From assembly GCA_964421595.1 (NCBI GenBank), contig CAYQXY010000018.1:1-64000 (forward strand): a stretch of 64,000 bases of DNA, in the 5' to 3' direction. Under the pieces are notes generated by a model. It was not told the DNA's origin. It saw only the letters and a program-made list of their open reading frames with translations, and did no database searches. Both the position numbers and the translations under genes were made by a program. Shown piece after piece: positions 26,557-35,721 of the stretch (the first letter of the stretch is position 1; each line of letters starts with the position of its first letter). The stretch is from PXAP01 sp964421595. GTDB lineage: Bacteria; Bacteroidota; Bacteroidia; Bacteroidales; PUMT01.

Positions 26557-29052
26557 TTAGAACTGCTGGCCCAGTACAAAATGGAACTGTCCCTTGTTGG
26601 CTCCCGGGCGTCCCGGTATCTCATCGAACCCATAGGCCCAGTCAATACCCAGCAACCCGAACATCGGGAGAAAAGCTCTCAAACCTACACCTGCCGAACG
26701 TTTAATGGCAAAGGGATTAAAATCGTTGAAATCATACCATGCGTTCCCGGCTTCAACAAATACCAGCGGATAAATGAATGCACTGGGGTTTGTTGATACG
26801 GGATACCTTAATTCCATATTGAATTTGTTGTAGATATTTCCCGATTTATAACCGCGAACCACAGGTGTCAAAGAACCATTTTCATATCCTCTTAATCCGA
26901 TTGTTTCTCTCCCGTAAAGATTGTAGCCTGACATCCCGTCTCCACCAAGGTCAAAGCTTTCAAATGGTGATGGACCAATGTCGCTGTTAAAGTGTCCCAG
27001 GATCCCGAACTGCGCCGATGTACTTAATACCAAATCTCCTGCCAAACTTGTAATCCAGTTGCTTTTAAATGTCCATTTATGGTATTCTACCCATTTATAT
27101 TTCTCTGTGTTAGGCATTTCGGAGTAGTCACGATTATTCAATAAAGAATAAGGAGGAGTTATCTGAAGGGTAAGATTAAACGAGTTTCCTCTCCTTGGAT
27201 AGATTGGCTGATCAATTGAGCTTCTGCCAAAACTGGTTCGGAAGCTAAGGTTGTTGGATGTTCCGTCGGTGAAAAGGAACTGACCGCCGATCCAGTCATC
27301 GAGATGATAATTCTGTATACTAACTTCATTATAGAGTGTAAAGAAATCATCAGGCCAGTTAAGCCTCCTGCCCATACCAATTGAGCCTCCGGAAATCTTA
27401 ATTGAGTTCCATTCCAGCTGCCGGCGGTTATACCTGTTGGTTTGTATGGTGTGGAAAAGTGAAACCGACAGTGAATTTGGTTTTGTGCCTCCGAGATATG
27501 GTTCAACGAACGTAAGGTTATACGCCTGGTAATAACTTCCGTTTGACTGGGCTCTGATACTCAGTGTCTGGCCATCGCCCGAAGGTAAAGGCCTCCATGC
27601 ATCCTTTTTGAAAAAGTTGCTTGTTGAAAAGTTGGAAAAACGGACTCCCAGAGTTCCTATAAGCATTCCGGCACCCCAGCCTCCTGATATCTCAAGCTGA
27701 TCATTGGCTTTTTCCTCTACAATATATTCAATATCCACAGTGCCGTCGCTGGGATTGGGAATCGGATTGGGAACAAGTCTTTCAGGGTCAAAATGCCCCA
27801 GGTTGGATAGTTCCCTTACTGACCTTATAAGGTCAGTCTTGCTGAACAGCTCTCCCGGTTTTGTTCTGATTTCCCTTCTGATAACATGTTCGTTCGTTTT
27901 TGTATTACCGGTAATCAAAATTCTGTTTACAGTAGCCTGATCACCTTCCCTGATCCTCATTTCCAGATCAATGGAGTCATTGTCAATATTAACCTCCACC
28001 GGATTTACGCTGAAGAAGAGATAACCATCATCCAGGTAAACTGAACTGACTGCATCATCATCCTGCCTTAATCTCTTTTCGAGTTTAACCGGGTCATAAA
28101 TCTCTCCCTTTTCAATATTAAGAACTGCTGAAAGATATTCAGACGGATACTTGGTATTTCCTACCCAGTTTATGTCTCTGAAAAAATACTGGCTGCCTTC
28201 CTCAATTTCAAGGGCAATATTGATGCGGTCATCATCTGTGAAGTAGAGCGTATCAGAAATTATCGTGGCATCACGGTAGCCATTTTCATTATAGAAATTT
28301 ACCAGACTCTCCTTATCTTCACGAAAATCAGCTCCTACGTACTTGGATGATTTGAATATATTAAGGTTACGTTTTTTTGTATTTTTCATCACCCTTCTCA
28401 GGCGGCCGTCGGAAAAGGTCTCATTCCCCTGAAAGTATATATCAGAAATCCTTACCCTCTCATTTTTGTCAACATCAATATTAAGCCTTACCCTGTTGGG
28501 AAGTGAAGGATCATCTTCAACCCTTATATCTATACTGGTATTGAAAAATCCTTTTTCAATAAAATGTTTTTCAATTATATCCCTGGAATTGTTCAGTACA
28601 TTTTCCGTTATTGCACTCCCGGTTCTAAGCCTCAGCATCTCCTCAAGATCAGTTGTCTCAGATCTTTTGAGGCCTTCAATTGTTAATACAGAAAGCCTGG
28701 GAGGCTCCTGAAGCCAGATGTCAAGATCTATCTCGGTACCATCAATTCTGACGGCAGTCACCTTTACATCTGAGAAAAGTCCTTGTCCCCATAATTTCTC
28801 TAATGCCTGCGTTATATCATCACCTGGAATAGTTATCCTTCTTCCCGGCTCCAGTCCTGAAACATTTCTTATTACTGCAGGTTCGATATGCTGATAATTG
28901 GAAATCGATACATCCCTTATCACATATTCCCTTGGCCTGGAATAGTCCATTATTGGCAGCTGAGCATGATCTGTCTGTGCTGCAATATCTGTCAGGCTGT
29001 ACAGTAAAATCAGAAAAAGGTAAAAAATCGTTGATTGTTTTTTAATAAACAT
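26557..29052 (-). CDS. bamA: Outer-membrane protein assembly factor BamA
   Basis: This essential outer-membrane insertase has 831 residues. A signal peptide (to about residue 25) is followed by five POTRA domains (about 38-450; the third contains VRISDIYFQGNETFSDGRL), then a 16-strand Omp85 barrel from about 465 to the C-terminal QFHFVLGQQF. The conserved lid-loop motif appears as GLRGYENG, a variant of VRGF. Placement between uppS and the skp genes is the common Bacteroidota order. The start five bases after uppS suggests coupled translation. Confidence 0.96.
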   Translation of the reverse strand: MFIKKQSTIFYLFLILLYSLTDIAAQTDHAQLPIMDYSRPREYVIRDVSISNYQHIEPAVIRNVSGLEPGRRITIPGDDITQALEKLWGQGLFSDVKVTAVRIDGTEIDLDIWLQEPPRLSVLTIEGLKRSETTDLEEMLRLRTGSAITENVLNNSRDIIEKHFIEKGFFNTSIDIRVEDDPSLPNRVRLNIDVDKNERVRISDIYFQGNETFSDGRLRRVMKNTKKRNLNIFKSSKYVGADFREDKESLVNFYNENGYRDATIISDTLYFTDDDRINIALEIEEGSQYFFRDINWVGNTKYPSEYLSAVLNIEKGEIYDPVKLEKRLRQDDDAVSSVYLDDGYLFFSVNPVEVNIDNDSIDLEMRIREGDQATVNRILITGNTKTNEHVIRREIRTKPGELFSKTDLIRSVRELSNLGHFDPERLVPNPIPNPSDGTVDIEYIVEEKANDQLEISGGWGAGMLIGTLGVRFSNFSTSNFFKKDAWRPLPSGDGQTLSIRAQSNGSYYQAYNLTFVEPYLGGTKPNSLSVSLFHTIQTNRYNRRQLEWNSIKISGGSIGMGRRLNWPDDFFTLYNEVSIQNYHLDDWIGGQFLFTDGTSNNLSFRTSFGRSSIDQPIYPRRGNSFNLTLQITPPYSLLNNRDYSEMPNTEKYKWVEYHKWTFKSNWITSLAGDLVLSTSAQFGILGHFNSDIGPSPFESFDLGGDGMSGYNLYGRETIGLRGYENGSLTPVVRGYKSGNIYNKFNMELRYPVSTNPSAFIYPLVFVEAGNAWYDFNDFNPFAIKRSAGVGLRAFLPMFGLLGIDWAYGFDEIPGRPGANKGQFHFVLGQQF

Positions 29053-29057
29053 AATGT

Positions 29058-29807
29058 TTAGTCACAATTTAGTTGTTCACTTATTTTGCCAAATCGCCTT
29101 TCTCTTGACTGAAAGTCTATAATGGCCTGGTAAAGATGTTCTTTCCTGAAATCCGGCCACAGCGTTGATGAAAAATATAATTCAGAATAGGCAATCTGCC
29201 AAAGAAGAAAATTGCTGACCCTGTATTCTCCGCTGGTGCGGATAAGGAGTTCAGGGTCAGGTATGCCCCTGGTAGTCAGATATCCTGAAAATACTGATTC
29301 ATCAATCTCATCTTTGTCAATCTTTCCTGAAGCAACATCAGCAGCCAGCCGCTTTGCAACTTCGGTAATCTCCCACCTGGCACCATAACTCAGGGCTACA
29401 ATCAGTGTAAGACCGCTGTTTTTCCTCGTTAGTTCAATTACCTCGGTCAGCTTTTCATTAATATATGGCGGCAGACTTCTCAAGTCACCAATAACCAATA
29501 AACGGACATTGTTTTTAATTAGTGTCTCTGTTTCAGAATTTATCGTAGAGACCATCAGGTTCAACAGGGCATCTATCTCCATTTTGGGCCTGGACCAGTT
29601 TTCCTTGGAAAAGGCGTATAAAGTCAGAAACTTTATCCCCAGTTCACCGGCACATTCTACAGTTTCCTTTACAGCAGTTACACCATTCTGATGGCCGAAT
29701 ATCCGGTGTGAGCCTCTTTCTCTGGCCCAGCGCCCGTTACCGTCCATAATAATGGCGATATGGCAGGGTAGCTTTGATTTGATTATCTTATCTTTTAGTA
29801 CAGTCAT
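29058..29807 (-). CDS. uppS: Isoprenyl transferase (undecaprenyl diphosphate synthase)
   Basis: This cis-prenyltransferase makes the C55 carrier lipid for peptidoglycan and surface glycans. The catalytic motif IIMDGNGRWARERG contains Asp22 with my start (MTVLKDKI), followed by HRIFGHQNG. The substrate loop reads YAFSKENWSRPK, and the C-terminal block PDPELLIRTSGEYRVSNFLLWQ is intact. The product has 249 residues. I prefer this ATG because the longer frame would run into the preceding DUF6089 gene. Confidence 0.95.
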   Translation of the reverse strand: MTVLKDKIIKSKLPCHIAIIMDGNGRWARERGSHRIFGHQNGVTAVKETVECAGELGIKFLTLYAFSKENWSRPKMEIDALLNLMVSTINSETETLIKNNVRLLVIGDLRSLPPYINEKLTEVIELTRKNSGLTLIVALSYGARWEITEVAKRLAADVASGKIDKDEIDESVFSGYLTTRGIPDPELLIRTSGEYRVSNFLLWQIAYSELYFSSTLWPDFRKEHLYQAIIDFQSRERRFGKISEQLNCD

Positions 29808-29821
29808 AAACAAATAGGTCG

Positions 29822-30478
29822 TTAATTCCAGTAAGCCGGGCAATCACCCTTGCGTTCGAATGGTTTGATGGTTACAAAAAATCCGGCCAAAGATACCCAA
29901 TCATTGTTATGAACCAAGGAAGGAGAGTTAAATTGTCCGAAACTTTTCACCCCGTCAAGGTTGTCGGTAAATGTTTTCTTCATTATCCACTCAAAACCTA
30001 TGGTAACCTTACTGCTGATTCCGTATTTTACACCACCACCGAAAGGTATATTCAGATTGCCGGTAAATGATTCGCTAATACCCGTTGTGTGTGCCATACC
30101 CGCTGTTATAAACGTTGTAACAGGTTTTTTGAAGATCGTTACCCTGAAAGGCTGAAAATTAAATTCTCCAAGGAGAGAGAAGTCATAAAAATTGTTAACA
30201 AAAGTTGCACCTCTGGTCTGATTTGTGATTCCGGCAAAGTCGAGATCATTGGCGCTGATCTGTCCGTAGTTCAGACCGGCTTTTAAAGAATAATGATCAT
30301 TAAAGTCATATTTGACCATCATTCCGAAAGCAGGAGCGGGAGCATAAAAATGCCGGCTTGTGTTAATATCGCCCTGGTAGTAAGATGTGCCGGCAAAAAC
30401 TCCAATATTGAAATTGTCCCGGGAGAAGGACCCGGTTGACAATATAGCCAGAAAGAAAAATATAATCAGAGTTTTCAT
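29822..30478 (-). CDS. DUF6089-family outer-membrane barrel protein
   Basis: The 218-residue secreted protein has a signal peptide (core IIFFFLAILSTGSF) and a sequence of short beta strands, beginning NIGVFAGTSYYQGDIN and ending with the DUF6089-type tail RKGDCPAYWN. It is predicted to form a small outer-membrane beta-barrel. Members commonly sit just before uppS and bamA in Bacteroidota, suggesting a role in envelope assembly, but none is established from sequence. It is 32 bases downstream of a related barrel gene. Confidence 0.8.
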   Translation of the reverse strand: MKTLIIFFFLAILSTGSFSRDNFNIGVFAGTSYYQGDINTSRHFYAPAPAFGMMVKYDFNDHYSLKAGLNYGQISANDLDFAGITNQTRGATFVNNFYDFSLLGEFNFQPFRVTIFKKPVTTFITAGMAHTTGISESFTGNLNIPFGGGVKYGISSKVTIGFEWIMKKTFTDNLDGVKSFGQFNSPSLVHNNDWVSLAGFFVTIKPFERKGDCPAYWN

Positions 30479-30510
30479 TATTTATCCTGTTGCAGAAAAT
30501 AGCCTGAAGA

Positions 30511-31254
30511 TCAGTTGCCTGTCCCCAGACTGAGGTCGGACAGCCTGTATATCAGTTTTATTGAAGATGTGTAGTAAATATCATTGGATGTTGACATTTC
30601 AGTAGTTAATCCGTCAATAAAATCATTCATTACATAGCGTCCGCAAATTTCAAATCCTAAATCCATATTGTTTCTAATTCCAACTTTAAATCCCAGGCCA
30701 GCCGGCAATACTACTGAGATAAACCCGTGTTCGATTGACTCCCTTGTCTGTCTTGATTTCAGAGATTCATTGGGTATCACGTTATAAAAAGCTGCACCTG
30801 CACCTCCAAAAATGTATGCTGAGATTGTAGAATAGTTTCTTCTCATTCCCCGACGGTTAACGCCGCTACCTATCTGCAGGTCCTTCAGGGGGAAGTATTC
30901 GATCCTGACTGTAGGCTCCAGCAATATGGTGTTAAATACATAGCCACGGCCATCATTTTTCCATCCCTCATCACTACCGCTAAGCCAGCCGAATGTTAAA
31001 ACACCGTTAAACGCCACATTATTGCTCCGGAAATACCTCAATCCAGCAGAAAACCCGGGGCGCGTCCTTACAGGATCGTAATCCTTAATGCCGAACCATG
31101 TGTTTTCATCAGCAGATCCGCCTATGTCACCAAAATAGTTAGTCAGACCGATACCTGCATGGATTTCATACGGAGTAGCCCTCCATCCCTGGCTCCGGGC
31201 AGGCAATACAAGAACTAACAGGAACAAAAAAGACCAAAAAACAAGAATTCTCAT
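30511..31254 (-). CDS. Outer-membrane beta-barrel protein, DUF6089-like
   Basis: The 247-residue protein starts with a strong signal peptide (WSFLFLLVLVLPARSQ) and continues with YEIHAGIGLTNYFGDIGG, a Bacteroidota porin-like start, then repeated amphipathic strands ending SIKLIYRLSDLSLG. It resembles its downstream neighbour in size and start motif and may be a diverged paralogue. It is the first gene of the six-gene envelope operon, with a good promoter 20-47 bases upstream. Function is unknown. Confidence 0.78.
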   Translation of the reverse strand: MRILVFWSFLFLLVLVLPARSQGWRATPYEIHAGIGLTNYFGDIGGSADENTWFGIKDYDPVRTRPGFSAGLRYFRSNNVAFNGVLTFGWLSGSDEGWKNDGRGYVFNTILLEPTVRIEYFPLKDLQIGSGVNRRGMRRNYSTISAYIFGGAGAAFYNVIPNESLKSRQTRESIEHGFISVVLPAGLGFKVGIRNNMDLGFEICGRYVMNDFIDGLTTEMSTSNDIYYTSSIKLIYRLSDLSLGTGN

Positions 31255-31272
31255 CTTTTTCTTTTAAAGTTA

Positions 31273-31301
31273 CAAAATTAGAAAATTTTATGGTATAACA
31301 A
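31273..31301 (-). promoter_or_regulatory. Promoter of the DUF6089-uppS-bamA-skp operon
   Basis: On the minus strand the -7 element is TAATTTTG (31273-31280) and a TTG of GTTG lies at 31299-31301, with an 18-base spacer that is close to the ideal arrangement for the Bacteroidota primary sigma factor. The predicted transcript begins about 10-15 bases before the first ATG. Confidence 0.55.
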
Positions 31302-31355
31302 CATTATGAATGCTTTAATATTTCCCCCGGTTATGCCGGCTTAATTTCAATAATA

Positions 31356-32249
31356 TTAATTACGTTTATCTGCACCCCACATTAACTTATTTCGCAGAGT
31401 TGTATAGAAGTCCTGGTTATAAGGTCTTACCATTGATATATCAAAAAGAGACCTTTTAATTATGATCTCGGTTCCTGCCTGAATAACTGCCGATTGTGAG
31501 TCTCTTGATAAAAGGAACTCTCCGTTCCTGCATATGACCTTCAGTCTTATTATTTTATTATCAGGAATTACAATTGGACGGACAGTCAGATTATGCGGGG
31601 CAATAGGTGAAATAATGAATCCGCTTATTTCAGTGGCAAGGAGAGGGCCGCCAACGCTTAAAGAATATGCTGTTGACCCGGTGGGTGTTGAAATTATCAA
31701 TCCATCAGCCCAATATACATTAATAAGCTTGTCATTGAGCCAGGCCTGGATCGAGATCATCGATGCATCTTTCTTCTGCAGGGTAAATTCGTTCAGCGCA
31801 AAACTGAACTCGCTAAAAACATCCTTAGGTGAAGACATTTCAAGCAGGCTCCTCTTTTCTATGCTATAGGAACCTGAGAGTAATGAGTCGACAGCAAGAT
31901 CAATATCTTCGCCTGAGATATTGGCGAGAAATCCGAGCCTTCCACTATTGATACCCAGGATAGGGATGCCTGAATCCCGCACAATTGTTATAGTTTCAAG
32001 AATAGTCCCGTCTCCGCCGATAGAGAATATGAAATCGCTTTTCTTATTGAGTTCGTTGTGTGAAGTAAATTGTTCCGTTCCGGTCAGGTCAATACTCGTC
32101 TTATCAAGTATAAAATTGCGGAAAGGTTTATAAATACTTACAAGTATGTTTCTTTTCCTGAGCTGAGCGAACAATTTTTCAGCAAAAGGTATAAACTGGT
32201 CGCCGAATTGCCGGCCATAAACTGCAATTTGCATCTTTGCGGATGTCAT
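31356..32249 (-). CDS. nadK: NAD kinase
   Basis: The 297-residue cytoplasmic enzyme phosphorylates NAD to NADP. The nucleotide-binding motif FSIGGDGTILET contains GGDGT at 78-82, followed by GINSGRLGFLA and the C-terminal domain signature DGLIISTPTGSTAYSLS. The first codon overlaps the stop of the preceding CBS-domain gene in ATGA, which supports this start over a later Met and implies translational coupling. Confidence 0.96.
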   Translation of the reverse strand: MTSAKMQIAVYGRQFGDQFIPFAEKLFAQLRKRNILVSIYKPFRNFILDKTSIDLTGTEQFTSHNELNKKSDFIFSIGGDGTILETITIVRDSGIPILGINSGRLGFLANISGEDIDLAVDSLLSGSYSIEKRSLLEMSSPKDVFSEFSFALNEFTLQKKDASMISIQAWLNDKLINVYWADGLIISTPTGSTAYSLSVGGPLLATEISGFIISPIAPHNLTVRPIVIPDNKIIRLKVICRNGEFLLSRDSQSAVIQAGTEIIIKRSLFDISMVRPYNQDFYTTLRNKLMWGADKRN

Positions 32250-32911
32250 ATGTTCAGATAGCGCATAAACTGTTCATACCTGTTTTCATAAAAACTGTTA
32301 AGATTGTTGTCATCCATGAAAGTGGCTTTTATATGATAGTTGTACCGGTCAAAAGTATTTATTATTGAAGACATGTCGGTACTGCTGATTTTGATAGTTA
32401 CTTCCATGGTAGTGCTATCGCCGGCATTTCTAATATAGAGGCTGAGAACTTTCGAGTTGTTGCTTTCAATGATCTGGGCTATCTGGCTGAGTGAGTAATC
32501 ATGCTGGTTCATCTCAAGTACAATTATTCCCCCAGGATCACTGACAGCTGCCAGTGCCGCCATCTGGGCAAGAAGATCACTCTGTCCAATGAGACCCTTG
32601 TAATTCTTATTTTCATCGAGAACAGGGATGACAGTTAGTTTAAGCCTTGAGGCGATCTCAATTACTTCATATATATGCTGGTTTGCTGAAACAAACGGAC
32701 TGAAAAGGCTTAGTTTGTAGTTTCCTATCGGTTCATCCATGAGTCCGAGATCATAGATATCAGTATCAGAAATGAGTCCGAGAAATTCCTGATTATCGAC
32801 AATTGGCAAATGTGATATCCGGAATATTTCCATCCAGCTTAAAGCCCTTGCCCCCGTATCGGACGTTCTTAATGCGGGAATTACATCTGAAACAAGATCA
32901 ATTGCCAGCAT
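32246..32911 (-). CDS. CBS-domain pair with C-terminal ACT-like domain
   Basis: The 221-residue protein has two CBS modules (about 5-60 with HLPIVDNQEFLGLISDTD, and about 70-125 with VIPVLDENKNYKGLIGQSDLL) and an ACT-like region at about 135-205. This AcuB-like layout usually binds adenine nucleotides and small metabolites. It overlaps nadK by four bases, so a role in sensing nucleotide or cofactor state next to NADP synthesis is plausible but inferred. It is divergent from pdxJ. Confidence 0.85.
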   Translation of the reverse strand: MLAIDLVSDVIPALRTSDTGARALSWMEIFRISHLPIVDNQEFLGLISDTDIYDLGLMDEPIGNYKLSLFSPFVSANQHIYEVIEIASRLKLTVIPVLDENKNYKGLIGQSDLLAQMAALAAVSDPGGIIVLEMNQHDYSLSQIAQIIESNNSKVLSLYIRNAGDSTTMEVTIKISSTDMSSIINTFDRYNYHIKATFMDDNNLNSFYENRYEQFMRYLNI

Positions 32912-32940
32912 ACTCAGTTTTTATTATTGCAAATTAGCAC

Positions 32941-32948
32941 TATTTTTG
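32941..32948 (+). promoter_or_regulatory. Bacteroidota -7 element TATTTTTG upstream of pdxJ
   Basis: A full TAnnTTTG match lies 32 bases before the chosen pdxJ ATG and inside the longer alternative reading frame. This supports the shorter pdxJ start. Confidence 0.45.
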
Positions 32949-32980
32949 CTTTCTTTTATAATGACAGCAAACAACATGCC

Positions 32981-33694
32981 ATGACCAGATTAAGTGTAAA
33001 TATAAACAAAATTGCCACACTCAGAAATGCAAGAGGCGGAAATATACCTGATGTGAGCAAAGCAGCCATTGATTGCCAGAGATTCGGAGCTCAGGGAATT
33101 ACTGTGCATCCCAGGCCCGATGAAAGACACATAAGGTATCAGGATGTCAGGGAAATCAAAAAGATCATTAAAACAGAATTCAATATAGAGGGATATCCAT
33201 CTGCTTCATTTAACGATCTTGTTGTCTCAGTTTTTCCTGACCAGGTTACGCTGGTTCCCGATCCGCCCGATGCAATAACTTCAGATCAGGGTTGGGATAC
33301 TGTGCGTCACCAGTCAATGTTAACAGATATTGTCGCCCTTTATCATTCGTATGGTATCCGGACCTCATTATTCACAGGTACAGATCATGTCCACATCGAG
33401 CATGCTAAGTTGACAGGTACTGATCGTATAGAATTATATACAGAACCTTATGCCAGGGATTACATTATAAACAGGGAAAAGGCAGTTGCACCATTTGCAA
33501 GTGCTGCCAGAGTGGCCGGTGAGCTGGGGCTCGGACTAAATGCAGGCCATGACCTGAATCTTGAAAATCTTAAATATTTCGTGCAGAATGTCAATGGCCT
33601 TTTAGAGGTTTCAATAGGACATGCCCTTATTGCTGATGCTTTATATTACGGACTTGAGAATAGTATCCAGATGTATCTGCGACAGCTTGAATAA
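32981..33694 (+). CDS. pdxJ: Pyridoxine 5'-phosphate synthase
   Basis: This TIM-barrel enzyme condenses 3-amino-2-oxopropyl phosphate with deoxyxylulose 5-phosphate in the DXP-dependent vitamin B6 pathway. The protein begins MTRLSVNINKIATLRNARGG, the typical start, and has the conserved GITVHPRPDERHI, FTGTDHVHIEHA and LNAGHDLNLENL segments. With this ATG it has 237 residues, the family norm; an upstream ATG would add 18 unconserved residues and span the promoter element. Confidence 0.95.
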   Translation: MTRLSVNINKIATLRNARGGNIPDVSKAAIDCQRFGAQGITVHPRPDERHIRYQDVREIKKIIKTEFNIEGYPSASFNDLVVSVFPDQVTLVPDPPDAITSDQGWDTVRHQSMLTDIVALYHSYGIRTSLFTGTDHVHIEHAKLTGTDRIELYTEPYARDYIINREKAVAPFASAARVAGELGLGLNAGHDLNLENLKYFVQNVNGLLEVSIGHALIADALYYGLENSIQMYLRQLE

Positions 33695-33900
33695 TGGCTG
33701 ATGCTGACTTTACTATTCTGTAAAAAACAGTTGATTATTTTTAAAGAATATTGCCTGTCTGTAATTTTTTGCCGGGGAGAATTCAGGTAGTCTGCAAGGT
33801 ATTAACAATGTGATTTTAATCTGGTAAGCGAACAATTAATGCATATTACTTGTCATTATATCAACGGATTTATGTCCGGAATCTATAATATGTATCTATT

Positions 33901-34722
33901 ATGAAACTATTTTACCGGAAGATGGGTTCCGGCCAGCCGCTTATAATCCTTCATGGCCTTTATGGGTCGTCAGACAACTGGTTGAGCATTGGCCGGTCTC
34001 TTGCCGATGATTTTGAAGTTTACCTGGTTGATCAGCGTAATCATGGAAAATCCCCTCATGATGACATACACAATTATAAAGCTTTAAGGGATGATCTTCT
34101 TGAACTGATGGATGATGCCGGACTGGATAAAGCCATTTTAGCTGGTCACTCGATGGGAGGGAAGACGGTTATGTGCTTTGCACGTCATTTCCCCGAAAGA
34201 GTAAAAAGTCTTGTAGTAATTGATATTGCTCCAAAATCCTACAAGAAAATGGCCAGGAATGCCTCGCCCAGCCACTATGATATAATCAGGGCAATGATAG
34301 ATATGGATCCTTCCCGGGCATCAAGCCGTAGTGAAGCTGAAGCTATGCTGGGTGATGCTGTACCGCAGGAACGGATCAGAAAATTTATCATGAAAAACCT
34401 TGGTCGGGGTGACGATAAAAAATATTACTGGACAATCAATACCAGGGTTTTGCTAAGGGAACTGGATACCATCATGGGCGATAAGGATGACAGCTGTTTT
34501 GATTCCGGATCGCCTGTTAAAGGATTTCCGGTTTTATTTATAAGAGGGAAAAATTCACCCTATATTCTTGATGAGGATAAGGCTCAGATTACTAAGATTT
34601 TTCCTGCTGCCAGTTTTGAGATGATTCCCGGGGCCGGCCATTGGCTTCACGCAGAGCAACCTGAATACTTTCTAAAGGTGTTGAAAGATTTTGCCATAAA
34701 TTCCCGGAACAATAATCCCTGA
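33901..34722 (+). CDS. Alpha/beta-hydrolase (YbfF-like esterase)
   Basis: The 273-residue protein has the alpha/beta-hydrolase core with an oxyanion segment LHGLYGSSDNW, the DQRNHGKS turn, the nucleophile elbow AGHSMGGKT (Ser84) and a C-terminal histidine in PGAGHWLHAEQPE. There is no signal peptide, so it is cytoplasmic. It is closest in style to YbfF-type thioesterases/esterases of acyl-CoA or short esters; the natural substrate is unknown. It appears to be a single-gene unit, convergent with udk. Confidence 0.9.
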   Translation: MKLFYRKMGSGQPLIILHGLYGSSDNWLSIGRSLADDFEVYLVDQRNHGKSPHDDIHNYKALRDDLLELMDDAGLDKAILAGHSMGGKTVMCFARHFPERVKSLVVIDIAPKSYKKMARNASPSHYDIIRAMIDMDPSRASSRSEAEAMLGDAVPQERIRKFIMKNLGRGDDKKYYWTINTRVLLRELDTIMGDKDDSCFDSGSPVKGFPVLFIRGKNSPYILDEDKAQITKIFPAASFEMIPGAGHWLHAEQPEYFLKVLKDFAINSRNNNP

Positions 34723-34737
34723 AAATTCCCGGGTACC

Positions 34738-35361
34738 TTATGTCAGCATTTCATGCGTAAGGCTGTTCCGGATAATAGTAGTAAGAATATTAATTCCTAC
34801 GGTATTATTTCCTCCCTGTGGTATTATAATATCTGCATATCTTTTGGTTGGCTCGATAAATTGCAGGTGCATTGGCTTAACGGTTTTTTCATACCGTTCA
34901 AGTACCTTGTCAACTGACCGGCCTCTTTCGTTAATATCCCTTGAGATAACTCTGGCAAGTCTGTCATCGGCATCAGCATCAACAAAAACCTTGATGTCCA
35001 TCAGGTCTCTTAAAATTTTACTTGTAAGGATCAGTATGCCTTCAATGATGATTATCTGCCGGGGAATTATCTCGATTGTCTCCTTTGACCGGGTACATGT
35101 CAGATATGAATATACCGGCTGATCTATAGGCTTTCCTTCTTTCAGCATCTCTACATGCCTGGCAAGAAGATTGAATTCCAGTGCACGGGGATGATCGAAA
35201 TTGATTTCCTGTCTTACTGAAGGAGAGAGATGTGAATTATCCCGGTAATAGGAATCCTGCGGAATTAATACCACTTTGTCTTCAGGAATACTTTCAATAA
35301 TTTTTTTCACCACGGTGGTTTTTCCTGACCCTGTTCCCCCTGCAATTCCAACGATTAGCAT
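34738..35361 (-). CDS. udk: Uridine kinase
   Basis: The enzyme phosphorylates uridine and cytidine in pyrimidine salvage. It starts MLIVGIAGGTGSGKTTV with the P-loop at residues 8-15, followed by the nucleoside-binding PQDSYYRD and NFDHPRALEF segments and the DDRLARVISRDINERGR lid. The product has 207 residues. I use the ATG at the start of the P-loop strand; an upstream ATG adds 18 residues unlike the family. Confidence 0.93.
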   Translation of the reverse strand: MLIVGIAGGTGSGKTTVVKKIIESIPEDKVVLIPQDSYYRDNSHLSPSVRQEINFDHPRALEFNLLARHVEMLKEGKPIDQPVYSYLTCTRSKETIEIIPRQIIIIEGILILTSKILRDLMDIKVFVDADADDRLARVISRDINERGRSVDKVLERYEKTVKPMHLQFIEPTKRYADIIIPQGGNNTVGINILTTIIRNSLTHEMLT

Positions 35362-35721
35362 TTTGAATAAATTGATATTAAAATTATATTTATTTTTATG
35401 ACCGGATATTCCCACAGATAAGTCATCTTATGGTATCTTTTAAGATGTCAAATTTATCATATTTTATAAAACCACCACCTTTGGAAGGAAGTAGTTGATT
35501 TTTTTTCTCATACAGATCTGTTTTATTTACAGTTATGGTAAAAAATATTAAAGGATTCGGGATATAAGGCCGAAACTTTTATGCCGGTATAGCTCAACTC
35601 AAAAATGATTTCAGGAAACTTAACTATAAATAAGTAAACAAAGATCTATTCAGGTAAGAATTCACGGGTTTAGAAAGTAACCCTGAAATTTCCTTAAATT
35701 GTATTAAATTTGACAATTCTT
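35362..35721. other. 360-base divergent intergenic region
   Basis: This AT-rich spacer lies between udk and manA. A TAAATTTG at 35705-35712 resembles a -7 element but lies only ten bases before the manA ATG. No gene or strong secondary structure was recognised. Confidence 0.45.

Noticed and set aside
35705..35712. TAAATTTG as the manA promoter
   Set aside because: It matches TAnnTTTG but lies only about ten bases before the ATG, which would leave almost no leader; AT-rich chance is more likely.
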